Part shown: positions 1 through 6,589 of the stretch, one piece after another
How positions within the stretch are numbered: position 1 is the first letter of the stretch
Layout of the letters: the number at the start of each line of letters is the position of its first letter
Assembly (NCBI GenBank): GCA_021850835.1
Contig: JAJZKS010000073.1
Span: forward strand, 1 to 7,969
Direction: 5' to 3'
DNA: 7,969 bases
From: Thermoplasmata archaeon
GTDB lineage: Archaea > Thermoplasmatota > Thermoplasmata > Thermoplasmatales > Thermoplasmataceae
Position numbers and translations under genes: made by a program
The notes under the pieces: generated by a model
What the model saw: the letters and a program-made list of their open reading frames with translations, nothing else
Database searches by the model: none
Told to the model about the DNA's origin: nothing

Positions 1-73
1 TCAACTCCTTCTTGTACTCACCTTTGCCCTGTAAGTTAGATTCTGCTGTTTTTTCGTAACCCTCATCAACCAT
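1..73 (-). CDS. N-terminal part of an unidentified protein, cut by the window start
   Basis: An open reading frame of 24 codons runs leftwards from an ATG (bases 71-73) and leaves the window without a stop. The visible peptide is hydrophilic and charged (starts MVDEGYEKTAESN and continues with alternating Lys/Glu/Gly), with no membrane segment. The frame stays open upstream only to an in-frame stop at 143-145, and no other ATG, GTG or TTG lies between, so the start is well fixed. An AGGTG SD-like element sits eight bases before the ATG, and a TATA-like element lies about 48 bases upstream. That combination makes a real gene more likely than a chance frame. I do not recognise the family. Too little protein is visible to assign a function. 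Confidence 0.5.
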   Translation of the reverse strand, partial: MVDEGYEKTAESNLQGKGEYKKEL

Positions 74-91
74 TTTGTTTACACCTTTACC

Positions 92-119
92 AAAGCCCCC
101 GTTGACTGTGGGGGCCTTT
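92..119. repeat. GC-rich inverted repeat at the promoter of the left-edge gene
   Basis: Arms GCCCCC (95-100) and GGGGGC (110-115) flank a nine-base spacer. Read as minus-strand RNA, the pairing extends to nine base pairs (AAGGCCCCC with GGGGGCUUU, one G-U pair). On the plus strand the same position is an A-C mismatch. The right arm touches the TATA box and the left arm covers the predicted transcription start, which is a typical place for a repressor operator. Alternatives are an RNA hairpin at or near the 5' end, or a terminator for leftward transcription from rnp4, although no U-run follows. Confidence 0.55.
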
Positions 120-124
120 AAAAA
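117..124 (-). promoter_or_regulatory. TATA box of the left-edge gene
   Basis: On the minus strand this reads TTTTTAAA. Archaeal transcription usually starts about 25 bases downstream of the box centre, here near base 96, which would give a leader of roughly 22 bases carrying the AGGTG ribosome site before the ATG at 73. The element is inferred from position and composition only. Confidence 0.45.
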
Positions 125-145
125 GATACAAAGTGGCTTTATTTA

Positions 146-327
146 ATGATTCTGATGGGGACTCCGATTATTACCTCAAAAAATATTATTTGACTTAAAG
201 TGAATATAATTTGGATAGCAATTTGACAGTTAAACAGTTAAGAAATGAAATTGTTGCATTTTAAACTATGAGCTAAATGCTCCAATGGCAATTTTAAGAA
301 TAATGTAACTTATTTTTGTTTCAAATT
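146..327. other. AT-rich intergenic stretch without a recognisable gene
   Basis: Lies downstream of rnp4 and upstream of the left-edge gene. I find only very short open frames, such as a 15-codon one on the plus strand. A perfect tandem repeat of ACAGTTAA occurs at 226-233 and 234-241, and a weak inverted repeat GCATTT/AAATGC at 256-280. A run of six A (178-183) would read as a T-run in the leftward direction and could end rnp4 transcription. No tRNA or conserved RNA fold is apparent. Confidence 0.5.
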
Positions 328-624
328 CTAATTTCTGTAAGGGATCCTTCTCAAGTCATTGCAATGGCTGCATGTTATGATACAGAGCCCGCGTTTGAGC
401 CTAACCTTAGTCAGTTTTCCATAAGGCAGTCCGCATTTTTTACAGAAGGACCTCTTTATGTCAGTTGGCAGTGATATATCTATCCGCTTGGCTAAAGTCT
501 CTGCCAGCCGCATGTATCGCCTGCTGTATTCTTTATCTGGTGTTACCCTGGCTAATTTTGACAGCTTTTCGATTCTCTCAATGGCAATGTCCCTTGGGGG
601 CGGTGCTTTTCTGCGGTGTACCAT
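328..624 (-). CDS. rnp4: Ribonuclease P protein component 4 (Rpr2/Rpp21/Snm1 family)
   Basis: 98 residues. This is the zinc-ribbon protein subunit of archaeal RNase P, which together with the catalytic RNA and other protein subunits removes the 5' leader from pre-tRNA. The N-terminal half is helical and basic (Arg/Lys-rich, residues 1-58), as expected for the part that pairs with Rpp29 and RNA. The C-terminal half carries the zinc ribbon CKKC (C61, C64) and CSHC (C85, C88), followed by the family-typical basic ending with RRIPY. Length fits archaeal members. It starts at an ATG with no SD site and lies only 26 bases from the divergent phosphatase gene, so it probably has a very short leader or none. 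An extra Cys (C81) lies within the ribbon. Confidence 0.93.
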   Translation of the reverse strand: MVHRRKAPPPRDIAIERIEKLSKLARVTPDKEYSRRYMRLAETLAKRIDISLPTDIKRSFCKKCGLPYGKLTKVRLKRGLCIITCSHCNDLRRIPYRN

Positions 625-661
625 TATTAATAGTCAGGAAATTACCAACTATGATTAAACT
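623..661. promoter_or_regulatory. Compact divergent promoter region of rnp4 and phosphoglycolate phosphatase
   Basis: Only bases 625-650 separate the two start codons. A TATA-like ATTATTAATA (623-632) lies about 24 bases before the phosphatase ATG and covers the rnp4 start. On the other strand, GTTTAAT (654-660) lies about 33 bases before the rnp4 ATG, inside the first codons of the phosphatase. No SD site precedes either gene. Both assignments rest on spacing only. Confidence 0.35.
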
Positions 662-1322
662 TGTCCTTCTTGATGTGGATGGCACTCTGACAGATCCTGG
701 AAGGCTCATCTCCACCAGGGCTGTGGTAGCAATAAGAAAGGCTCAGAAGGATGGGATCATTGTTAGTCTGGCAAGCGGAAATGTAGTTCCTGTGATGTAT
801 GGCATAAAGACATTCGTCGGGGTAAAGGCCCCGGTTTTTGCTGAAAATGGGGGAGCAATGTTCCAGAATGATGAAATTTCCACTTTTTTTCCAATGGATA
901 TGCCGAAGAAGCTTTTTGACAGGTTAGAAAGTGAAGGCAAGTTAAAGGGAATACTTTCAAACAGGTGGCGCCTTACATCAATGGCTTATGTCCTCTCGGG
1001 GGCGTCCCCAGAAGAGATTACTGCAGAAGCGCATAAGGACGGTCTTGTAACGGTGGACAGTGGCTATTCCTGGCATCTCCTAAATAAAGGGCAGGACAAA
1101 GGATTTGCCCTGGAAAAGCTTAAGGAGGCTTATTCACTGGATTATGATGAGATTCTAGTAATGGGGGATGCATATAATGACGCTGCAATGTTCAAGGAAA
1201 ATGTTATCAAAGTAGTTCCTTCAAATGCAGAAGATAGCCTGAAGTCTATGGCTGATCATATCCTAAAGGAAAAAGATGGAAATGGCGTGGCTGAAATCTT
1301 AAAGAAAATCAGGTCATTTTAA
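651..1322 (+). CDS. pgp: Phosphoglycolate phosphatase, archaeal HAD-superfamily type
   Basis: 223 residues, the usual length for the archaeal enzyme (the Thermoplasma acidophilum homologue is well characterised). It hydrolyses 2-phosphoglycolate to glycolate and phosphate in the cytosol, Mg-dependent. HAD motifs are intact: motif I DVDGT with nucleophile D8 and acid/base D10, motif II Ser in SLASGN (S42), motif III Lys in the KGQDKG segment (K146/K150), motif IV GDAYND (D173, D177). The segment between motifs II and III (about 80-145) fits the class IIB cap. The frame is open further upstream to base 465, but that stretch is Leu/Cys/Trp-rich, antisense to rnp4, and has no family similarity. 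The ATG at 651 gives the canonical start MIKLVLLDVDGTL. The 3' end overlaps the convergent pyrC by nine bases. Confidence 0.93.
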   Translation: MIKLVLLDVDGTLTDPGRLISTRAVVAIRKAQKDGIIVSLASGNVVPVMYGIKTFVGVKAPVFAENGGAMFQNDEISTFFPMDMPKKLFDRLESEGKLKGILSNRWRLTSMAYVLSGASPEEITAEAHKDGLVTVDSGYSWHLLNKGQDKGFALEKLKEAYSLDYDEILVMGDAYNDAAMFKENVIKVVPSNAEDSLKSMADHILKEKDGNGVAEILKKIRSF

Positions 1323-2567
1323 TTCTTCAACGTGCCTGCCAATCCTGTCTTCAACCAATTCTCCTGATTCAATAAGAAGCTCCCCGCGCAAAGTAACATC
1401 ATCTGGAAAGACAACAGGAAATTCATTGAAAGGAGATACTGGTGTTTTGGAATGCAGCCTCTCCTGGTTCAGCCTTTTGACATTGCTTAACCTGAAACTG
1501 AAGAAATCAGCAAAATATCCCACCTCAAGCTTCCCCTTGCGGATTCCCATGAACTCTGCAGGGTTCCTTATTGCAGTATTGTAAAACACTTCAAAACTCA
1601 GTACTTTCTTCTGAACAAGTGCAAGAAGCAGCGGAATTCTTGTTTCCACCCCTATTATGCCAGATGGTGCCTGAGGAAACTCTTCCTTGTCATGCTCGGT
1701 GTGCGGTGCGTGATCTGAGGAAAGCAGGTCAAATTTACCATCCAGGTAAGCCTGGAGATTATTTTCCTGAGTATTTTTGTTCCTCAAGGGCGGATTCACT
1801 TTCCCCCAGGAACCGGATTCTGAGTCGGTATTTAGGAGGAGATGGTGTGGTGTCACCTCGCCCTTGACTTTTCCCTGAAGAATATCCAGGCTGTTTGGAG
1901 TGCTTATGTGCCCCATCAGGGAGCGCCCTATTCCCAGTTTTAGAATAGCCCTGGCAGATTCTGCTTCGCAAATCTCTGGCCTGCTATGTTCATGATCCGA
2001 AAGGGAGTGTACCTCATCGTTTTTATGTCTAGCAAGGCAAACTGCATCTTCTCCGTGGAATACAACAGGCTTGCCCAGTTCGCTTAAGCCTCTAAGTTCC
2101 TTATCCTGGATATCGCCTACTGGAATGGAATTTGTGCTGCCACCAAGATAGATCTTTATGGAACTGCTTCGTTTGTCTATAAGCTGAGAATTTTTTCCGT
2201 TAAACAGTGAATAAAGCCCGAAGTCAACGTATGCCCTGTTTCGGACTGTGTGAAGCTTATCATCGAAAGCTGCATAGTCACTTATGGGCGTTATGTTGTT
2301 GGGCATGTCGAATATGGTAGTGGTACCCCCATAGGCAGCAGAAATGGTACCGGTGGAAAAATCCTCTTTATGCGTCTCTCCCGGATCGCGAAAATGCACA
2401 TGTGTATCCGTTCCGGATGGAAAAATTGCACCTTCTAGCTCTTTTCTAATTCCGCCTTTCAGGTCTTTGCCGATCTTTTCTATCAAACCATTCCTTATGC
2501 CAATTTCCAGGTCCCTGAACTGTCCCTGAAAGTAAAATTTGCCAATAAGAATTGTATCAAATGCCAT
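1314..2567 (-). CDS. pyrC: Dihydroorotase
   Basis: 417 residues. Interconverts carbamoyl aspartate and dihydroorotate, the third step of de novo pyrimidine synthesis. It is a metal-dependent amidohydrolase. Visible ligands are THVHFRDPG (H56, H58), the Lys in IKIYLG (K138, probable carboxylated bridging Lys), H171 in VVFHGED, H220 in MGHIST, and catalytic D285 in SSDHAPHT. TPHH (240-242) and GKVNPPLR are also typical. The start chosen is ATG at 2567 (MAFDTILIG), with GGAG ten bases upstream. The frame also allows a TTG at 2597, but this would overlap queE and add ten atypical residues. It follows queE with five bases between them, so it is probably translated from the same mRNA. No aspartate carbamoyltransferase or other pyr gene lies in the window. 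Confidence 0.93.
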   Translation of the reverse strand: MAFDTILIGKFYFQGQFRDLEIGIRNGLIEKIGKDLKGGIRKELEGAIFPSGTDTHVHFRDPGETHKEDFSTGTISAAYGGTTTIFDMPNNITPISDYAAFDDKLHTVRNRAYVDFGLYSLFNGKNSQLIDKRSSSIKIYLGGSTNSIPVGDIQDKELRGLSELGKPVVFHGEDAVCLARHKNDEVHSLSDHEHSRPEICEAESARAILKLGIGRSLMGHISTPNSLDILQGKVKGEVTPHHLLLNTDSESGSWGKVNPPLRNKNTQENNLQAYLDGKFDLLSSDHAPHTEHDKEEFPQAPSGIIGVETRIPLLLALVQKKVLSFEVFYNTAIRNPAEFMGIRKGKLEVGYFADFFSFRLSNVKRLNQERLHSKTPVSPFNEFPVVFPDDVTLRGELLIESGELVEDRIGRHVEELK

Positions 2568-2572
2568 AGGGA

Positions 2573-3208
2573 TTATACTCCGGGGACTTCTCCCCAAATG
2601 AGCTTATGCATCTGAGTAAGGATCCTTACTTTCAGGTTATCCCTCAAGGCCAATTCAACGAGCCATTTCAGGTCTGTTCCCCAGGCAGGCTGCATTATTA
2701 CCTCACTTTTTATCTCTCCCCTGTGGGAAGAAATGAAATCTGATGCATATCTGTAATCCGCCTGGTCCTTGATTACAAATTTTATGTAATCAGTCTGGCG
2801 CAGTGACTTGAGGTTTGGTATATGAATCGAATTTTCCTCACCGGATGATGGTGTCTTAACATCCATGTCAATTAGTGTTCCCGGAATCTGTGTGTACTTA
2901 TGAACTGGAAGGGAGCCTCCAGTTTCGATGAGCACTTTTTTTCCAGCTTCGACTGCTTTCTTGACAAAATTCTCAGCTTCCCTTTGGAGGAGTGGTTCGC
3001 CTCCAGTGAAACACACCCATTCTTCTGGTGCGGCACTCACCTCTTTCAAGATATCCTCGAGTTCCCTTTCAAAACCACCATCAAAAGTATATGTGGAATC
3101 GCACCATTTGCATCTGAGGTTGCATCTGTTCGTTCTAACGAAGAACATTGGAAGCCCCATAAGCGTCCCTTCGCCCTGGATGCTGTGGAAAGTTTCAGTT
3201 AATCTCAC
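2573..3208 (-). CDS. queE: 7-carboxy-7-deazaguanine synthase (QueE), radical SAM
   Basis: 211 residues. Converts 6-carboxytetrahydropterin to 7-carboxy-7-deazaguanine. In archaea this pathway leads through preQ0 to archaeosine at tRNA position 15. Family features in order: FHSIQGEG at 7-14 (substrate side), the iron-sulphur cysteines in CNLRCKWC (C29, C33, C36), TGGEPLLQ (68-75) for SAM binding, ETGGS (95-99), DMDVKTPSSGE (114-124) and the C-terminal TQMHKLIWG. The start is GTG at 3206-3208, giving the usual MRLTETFHSIQGEG. No in-frame ATG lies nearby, and GGAG stands three bases upstream, closer than ideal. First gene of a queE-pyrC pair and divergent from pepQ. Confidence 0.93.
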   Translation of the reverse strand: MRLTETFHSIQGEGTLMGLPMFFVRTNRCNLRCKWCDSTYTFDGGFERELEDILKEVSAAPEEWVCFTGGEPLLQREAENFVKKAVEAGKKVLIETGGSLPVHKYTQIPGTLIDMDVKTPSSGEENSIHIPNLKSLRQTDYIKFVIKDQADYRYASDFISSHRGEIKSEVIMQPAWGTDLKWLVELALRDNLKVRILTQMHKLIWGEVPGV

Positions 3209-3230
3209 TGTCTCCGTATTCCATATGGGA

Positions 3231-3299
3231 ATAAACCTTTAACCTATCTTATACCCGGGATACAGAACCATTTGCAAAGATTCCACAAAAGGTTTTAAC
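3231..3299. promoter_or_regulatory. Divergent promoters of queE-pyrC and pepQ-priL
   Basis: The 116-base gap holds TTTTAA (3293-3298), centred about 29 bases before the pepQ ATG on the plus strand. For queE there are two candidates on the minus strand: TTTAT (3231-3235), about 25 bases before the GTG, which would make the mRNA leaderless, and GTATAAG (3248-3254), about 43 bases before it, which would give a leader of some 18 bases that includes GGAG. The second better explains the presence of an SD-like site. Confidence 0.45.
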
Positions 3300-3324
3300 A
3301 CGCAACCTATTGTCAATTGATATT

Positions 3325-4404
3325 ATGGACTTCAAGAGAATATTTGACTATGCAAGGGAAACCGATGCAATCCTGATTGTTCAGGGAGATGAAAACAGTG
3401 TTGACAAGACATTTTTCTACCTAACTGGAGTTTCCGGTGGGCTCTTTGAGGGTTCCGCACTTATTGTTAAACCAGATGACCTCAAGATCATAACCTCCGC
3501 TCTGGAGGAGGAAACAGCAAGGCAAACTGGCCTTGAAGTAATTGTTGCCAATGGAAGGGGAGATTTTGAAAACGCCGTAAAAGAGAACTTGAAGGATGCA
3601 AATGTGGTAGGGTTGAACTATTCATCTCTCACACTTGAGCAGTATAAGAGGCTCCTCAGGGTCATACCGGACAAGGAATTCATCGATGTATCTAGTTCTA
3701 TTTTGGAGTCCAGGAGAATGAAGAACCCGGAAGAGCTCTCCAGGCTCAGGAAGGCGGCCAAGATTGGAAGCGAGGCATTTGAAAAGGTAATTGGCAAGCT
3801 TCATGTTGGCATGACTGAAAGTGAGGTCGCATCTGAACTGGCATACGAGATGATGAAGCTAGGTGCCTCAGAACCGTCTTTCTCATCCATTGTCGCCTTC
3901 GGTGAAAATGCATCCATGCCTCATTATGCGCCGGGAGACAGAAAACTCAAGAAGAATGAATTTGTGCTGATGGACTTCGGGGCGAGATACAAAAGATATT
4001 GTTCAGATATAACCAGAACCGTGGTTTTTGGCAAAGCCACAGAGGAAATGAAGGAAATGTACAATATAGTTTTCAGGGCCCAGACGGAGAGCATGAACAT
4101 CATCAAGGAGAATGTCAATGGAAGGGATGTTGATCTCAAGGCGAGAAAAGTAATCGATGACTCCAAATTCAAGGGCAGGTTCATACATTCCCTTGGCCAT
4201 GGCCTCGGATTGGATGTTCATGATCATCCTGCACTGGCCTCCAGCTTTGACTTCCCTCTTAAAGAAAACATGGTCGTAACAGTTGAGCCGGGAGTCTACA
4301 TACCTAAGGTTGGCGGAGTAAGGATCGAAGATGATGTCATTGTCAAGAAGGATGGGTTTGAACTCATCACCACTGCACCAAGGGACCTTATAGAAGTATC
4401 TTAG
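3325..4404 (+). CDS. pepQ: Xaa-Pro dipeptidase/aminopeptidase (M24B family)
   Basis: 359 residues. Cytosolic dinuclear-metal peptidase that cleaves the bond before proline in short peptides. An N-terminal creatinase-like domain (about 1-125) is followed by the pita-bread catalytic domain. All five metal ligands are present: D217 (LMDFGA), D228 (CSDITRT), H292 (HSLGHGLGLDVHDHP), E321 (VTVEPGVY) and E335 (GVRIEDD). The conserved SMPHY segment (H200) is also visible. The ATG at 3325 is preferred over the TTG at 3310 because it gives a standard start and leaves a TATA element about 29 bases upstream. Whether it acts on dipeptides (prolidase) or longer peptides cannot be told from sequence alone. 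priL starts on the base after its stop codon. Confidence 0.92.
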   Translation: MDFKRIFDYARETDAILIVQGDENSVDKTFFYLTGVSGGLFEGSALIVKPDDLKIITSALEEETARQTGLEVIVANGRGDFENAVKENLKDANVVGLNYSSLTLEQYKRLLRVIPDKEFIDVSSSILESRRMKNPEELSRLRKAAKIGSEAFEKVIGKLHVGMTESEVASELAYEMMKLGASEPSFSSIVAFGENASMPHYAPGDRKLKKNEFVLMDFGARYKRYCSDITRTVVFGKATEEMKEMYNIVFRAQTESMNIIKENVNGRDVDLKARKVIDDSKFKGRFIHSLGHGLGLDVHDHPALASSFDFPLKENMVVTVEPGVYIPKVGGVRIEDDVIVKKDGFELITTAPRDLIEVS

Positions 4405-5448
4405 ATGATTCCGCAGGCAGCCAACGCTTACCTGGATGTCAGGGATACTTCCATATCCCACATCCTTTCCTCTTTTGATCCCACTTCATCACAGATCCGC
4501 AGGCATTCTGTCCGGTTGATCGTGGAAGCCATGGGCAATGAGGAAAGAAAGGAGGTATCAACAATTGATGACCTGATTTGCCTTCCACTTTCCCTATGGC
4601 TGCTTAGATATGTGAATGAGCATATCCTTACTTCAAGGGTAATAAACCACGCGAGAGACATTGTTGAGAACTTTCTCAGTGCTTCATCCCTTGCACCGGA
4701 ATTCGTACCGGATTATGCGCAAAGATATGGGGTTCCCATACAGTATTCAGATGAGGATGAGGTTTTTACAATGTCTGTTGGAACCTTTGTAATGTATACC
4801 TCACGGGTGAGTGGGTTCAAGTACAGGCTGGTTTACCAGAATGTCAGAAGAGGAATCGTATACACTGACAGGGAAATAGCTGCCAAGGTGATCCGGGAGG
4901 CCTTTGTCAGGAATGTCCTTGCTGCATATGAGACAATAGAACCAGGCAAAACTGCAACAATACTGCAACCCATGAAGACCAGCATTGATGAGATAATTGA
5001 AAAACTTCAAAAATCGGGAATAACAAAGAATTTCGACCTGGGCGAAGTAGACTTCAATCTTTTTCCGCCCTGCATTAAAGAATATATTACTGAGATGCAG
5101 GACGGGGTCAACCTCCCACATCTTGCAAGATTTACCCTAGTTAGCTTCCTCCACAAAATTGGAATGGACAACCAGGGAATAATAGCTCTCTTCAAAACAG
5201 CCCCGGATTTCAGGGAAACACTGACCACTTACCAGGTGAACCATGTTACAGGCGAGATCTCTAGCACAGAGTATTCGCCTCCGAAATGCACTGTTCTCCA
5301 GTCTAACCACCTTTGTTATATGGGTGATGACCCACTATGCCACAAGGAATGGCTGAAACATCCCCTGCAGTATTACACAATTAAAAAAAAGCCAAGGAAC
5401 CAGCCGCCAAAAACCAGGAAGAAAGCGGAAGAATCAGAATTTTATTAA
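4405..5448 (+). CDS. priL: DNA primase large subunit PriL
   Basis: 347 residues. This is the regulatory subunit of the archaeal/eukaryotic-type primase, which with PriS makes RNA primers for DNA replication. The N-terminal region is mostly helical. The C-terminal domain holds the four cysteines of the 4Fe-4S cluster: C223 (FPPCIKEY), C295 (PPKCTVLQSN), C304 (NHLCY) and C312 (DPLCHKEW). The nearby LPHLARF (237-243) is also family-typical. The final 20 residues are Lys/Arg-rich and probably disordered. The start ATG follows the pepQ TAG with no gap and no SD site, so translation probably depends on reinitiation after pepQ. PriS is not in this window. The stop codon lies inside the TATA-like element of the next gene. 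Confidence 0.92.
   Translation: MIPQAANAYLDVRDTSISHILSSFDPTSSQIRRHSVRLIVEAMGNEERKEVSTIDDLICLPLSLWLLRYVNEHILTSRVINHARDIVENFLSASSLAPEFVPDYAQRYGVPIQYSDEDEVFTMSVGTFVMYTSRVSGFKYRLVYQNVRRGIVYTDREIAAKVIREAFVRNVLAAYETIEPGKTATILQPMKTSIDEIIEKLQKSGITKNFDLGEVDFNLFPPCIKEYITEMQDGVNLPHLARFTLVSFLHKIGMDNQGIIALFKTAPDFRETLTTYQVNHVTGEISSTEYSPPKCTVLQSNHLCYMGDDPLCHKEWLKHPLQYYTIKKKPRNQPPKTRKKAEESEFY
5440..5448 (+). promoter_or_regulatory. TATA box of the GNAT acetyltransferase gene
   Basis: TTTTATTAA is centred 26 bases before the ATG at 5470, the distance expected for a leaderless archaeal mRNA. It includes the TAA stop of priL. No SD site precedes the acetyltransferase, consistent with an independent leaderless transcript rather than read-through alone. 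Confidence 0.5.
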
Positions 5449-5469
5449 CGCCCTTCATGTTTATCCAGA

Positions 5470-5967
5470 ATGCCGGTGCAAACCAGGAAGGCTTTGTTTT
5501 CTGATCTTGAAGGGATATCCAGAATTTACAACCAGGGCATTTCAGACAGGATTGCCACTTTTGAATCCGAATTTAAGACTCCAAAGGAACTGGAATCATG
5601 GATAAACAATTGTTATCCGGTAATAGTAGCTGTTGAAAATGGTGAAGTGGTAGCATTTGCAGCCAGTTTTCCTTACAGTTCCAGAGAATGTTATAGAGGA
5701 ATTGGGGAATTTTCTGTCTACGTCCTTCGATCTAGAAGAGGTACAGGAATTGGCACAATTGCAATGAAAGCTCTCATAAATGAATCAGAAAAAATTGGTC
5801 TCTGGAAACTTGTTTCTAAGGTTTTTTCGGAGAACCACGTCAGTCGGAAAATGCTAAAGGAAATCGGGTTCAGAGAGATTGGAAGTCACGAAAGTCATGC
5901 TAAACTTGATGGAGCCTGGAAAGACGTAATCCTTGTGGAATACTTGATAAGAAGCAATATTCGCTAA
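5470..5967 (+). CDS. GNAT N-acetyltransferase, phosphinothricin-acetyltransferase-like
   Basis: 165 residues, a single GNAT fold that transfers acetyl from acetyl-CoA to an amine. The acetyl-CoA loop is RSRRGTGIG (87-95). E80 in the strand GEFSVYV matches the catalytic-side Glu of the PAT/Bar group. ENHVSRKMLKEIGF (121-134) and LDGAWKDVILVEY (147-159) are also typical of that group. Characterised relatives acetylate phosphinothricin, methionine sulfoximine or arsinothricin (ArsN1), but the true substrate here is unknown and could be a general amino acid analogue. It has its own promoter element. It ends convergently with srp19, overlapping it by four bases. Confidence 0.85.
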   Translation: MPVQTRKALFSDLEGISRIYNQGISDRIATFESEFKTPKELESWINNCYPVIVAVENGEVVAFAASFPYSSRECYRGIGEFSVYVLRSRRGTGIGTIAMKALINESEKIGLWKLVSKVFSENHVSRKMLKEIGFREIGSHESHAKLDGAWKDVILVEYLIRSNIR

Positions 5968-6215
5968 AGCCTTCTTGAAATGAGCTCTATGAGTGTGCTC
6001 TTCTTGACGTTGGCTTCAATAACATATATCTTTGAAGGTTCCCACGGAACTCTCGGATAATGCGCTTCCCTGGACTCAAAATGGAACTTGAGTGATCTTA
6101 ATATCTCTTCAAGCTTGCTATCAGAAAATTTCCTGGCAGTCTCGAGAGGTACTCTCCTGCCCTTGCTTTTGGAAATCTTAGGGTTAAAATACTGTGTATA
6201 AAGAGTAAGGGTCAT
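5964..6215 (-). CDS. srp19: Signal recognition particle 19 kDa protein
   Basis: 83 residues, a short archaeal form. SRP19 binds the tips of SRP RNA helices 6 and 8 and prepares the RNA for SRP54, supporting delivery of secretory and membrane proteins. Family marks are the start with YFNPKISKSKGRRVP (basic RNA-binding loop, about 9-23), HYPRVPWEPSKIYVIE (52-67) and the ending KKSTLIELI. The ATG overlaps the TGA of rps8e (ATGA, 6212-6215), so the two genes are translationally coupled. The 3' end overlaps the convergent acetyltransferase gene by four bases, leaving no room for a separate terminator between them. Confidence 0.9.
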   Translation of the reverse strand: MTLTLYTQYFNPKISKSKGRRVPLETARKFSDSKLEEILRSLKFHFESREAHYPRVPWEPSKIYVIEANVKKSTLIELISRRL

Positions 6216-6589
6216 AGGAGAACTGCGTTGACTACTCCATCCTGTCCAGGCCTGGAAGTGATCCTTGCTTCCCCGAGCTCTGTCTGGATAACAGTTCCCC
6301 TATTCATTATGTTTCTCTGGACATAGTGGGGGTTGGCCGGGTTCTCTTTCACTGTCTGGATCTTCACTTTCTTAGTTACTTTTTCAGCTGGTACGTAGAC
6401 GTTGGCAACTTCTGCTCTCATGAGGACTGCTTTGCTGTTTCCGCCAAGCGTGCGGAGCATCTTTCTCGCTTCAGGGCCAATTCTAGTCAATGTGGGCTCT
6501 CTACCCAGTTCGAATCTCTTCTTTGACCTGGAAGCCTTTAGCTTTCCGCCAGTCGCCTTTTTTCTGGATTTACCTTGAAATATTGTCAT
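6212..6589 (-). CDS. rps8e: Small ribosomal subunit protein S8e
   Basis: 125 residues, the usual size for archaeal S8e. Component of the 30S subunit, found in archaea and eukaryotes and absent from bacteria. The N-terminus is highly basic (GKSRKKATGGKLKASRSKKR, residues 6-25) and is followed by the signature ELGREPTLTRIG, then RTLGGNSKAVLM and a beta-rich core with NPANPHYVQRNIMNRG. The start ATG at 6589 is preceded by GTGAT with six bases between, which pairs with the 16S rRNA 3' end. It therefore uses a true leader, unlike many neighbours here. First gene of an rps8e-srp19 operon. Confidence 0.95.
   Translation of the reverse strand: MTIFQGKSRKKATGGKLKASRSKKRFELGREPTLTRIGPEARKMLRTLGGNSKAVLMRAEVANVYVPAEKVTKKVKIQTVKENPANPHYVQRNIMNRGTVIQTELGEARITSRPGQDGVVNAVLL

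Noticed and set aside
92..119. Inverted repeat as a bacterial-type intrinsic terminator for rnp4
   Set aside because: No U-run follows in the leftward direction and the repeat is about 210 bases beyond the rnp4 stop. Its position at a promoter is a better explanation.
146..327. Possible tRNA or small RNA gene
   Set aside because: No cloverleaf, no GC-rich stem and no tRNA box motifs are visible in this AT-rich stretch.
465..650. N-terminal extension of the phosphoglycolate phosphatase by 62 residues with a hydrophobic, signal-like look
   Set aside because: It is antisense to rnp4, has no family similarity, and the canonical HAD start follows directly at the ATG at 651.
1571..1867. 98-residue plus-strand open frame inside pyrC
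   Set aside because: Antisense to a well-supported dihydroorotase, with no recognisable domain.
2568..2597. Earlier TTG start for dihydroorotase
   Set aside because: It overlaps queE, uses a rare start and adds residues not typical of the family. The ATG at 2567 has a usable ribosome site.
4003..4461. 152-residue minus-strand open frame
   Set aside because: It is a shadow lying across the pepQ 3' end and the priL start, both strong genes. The peptide shows no domain and no promoter.
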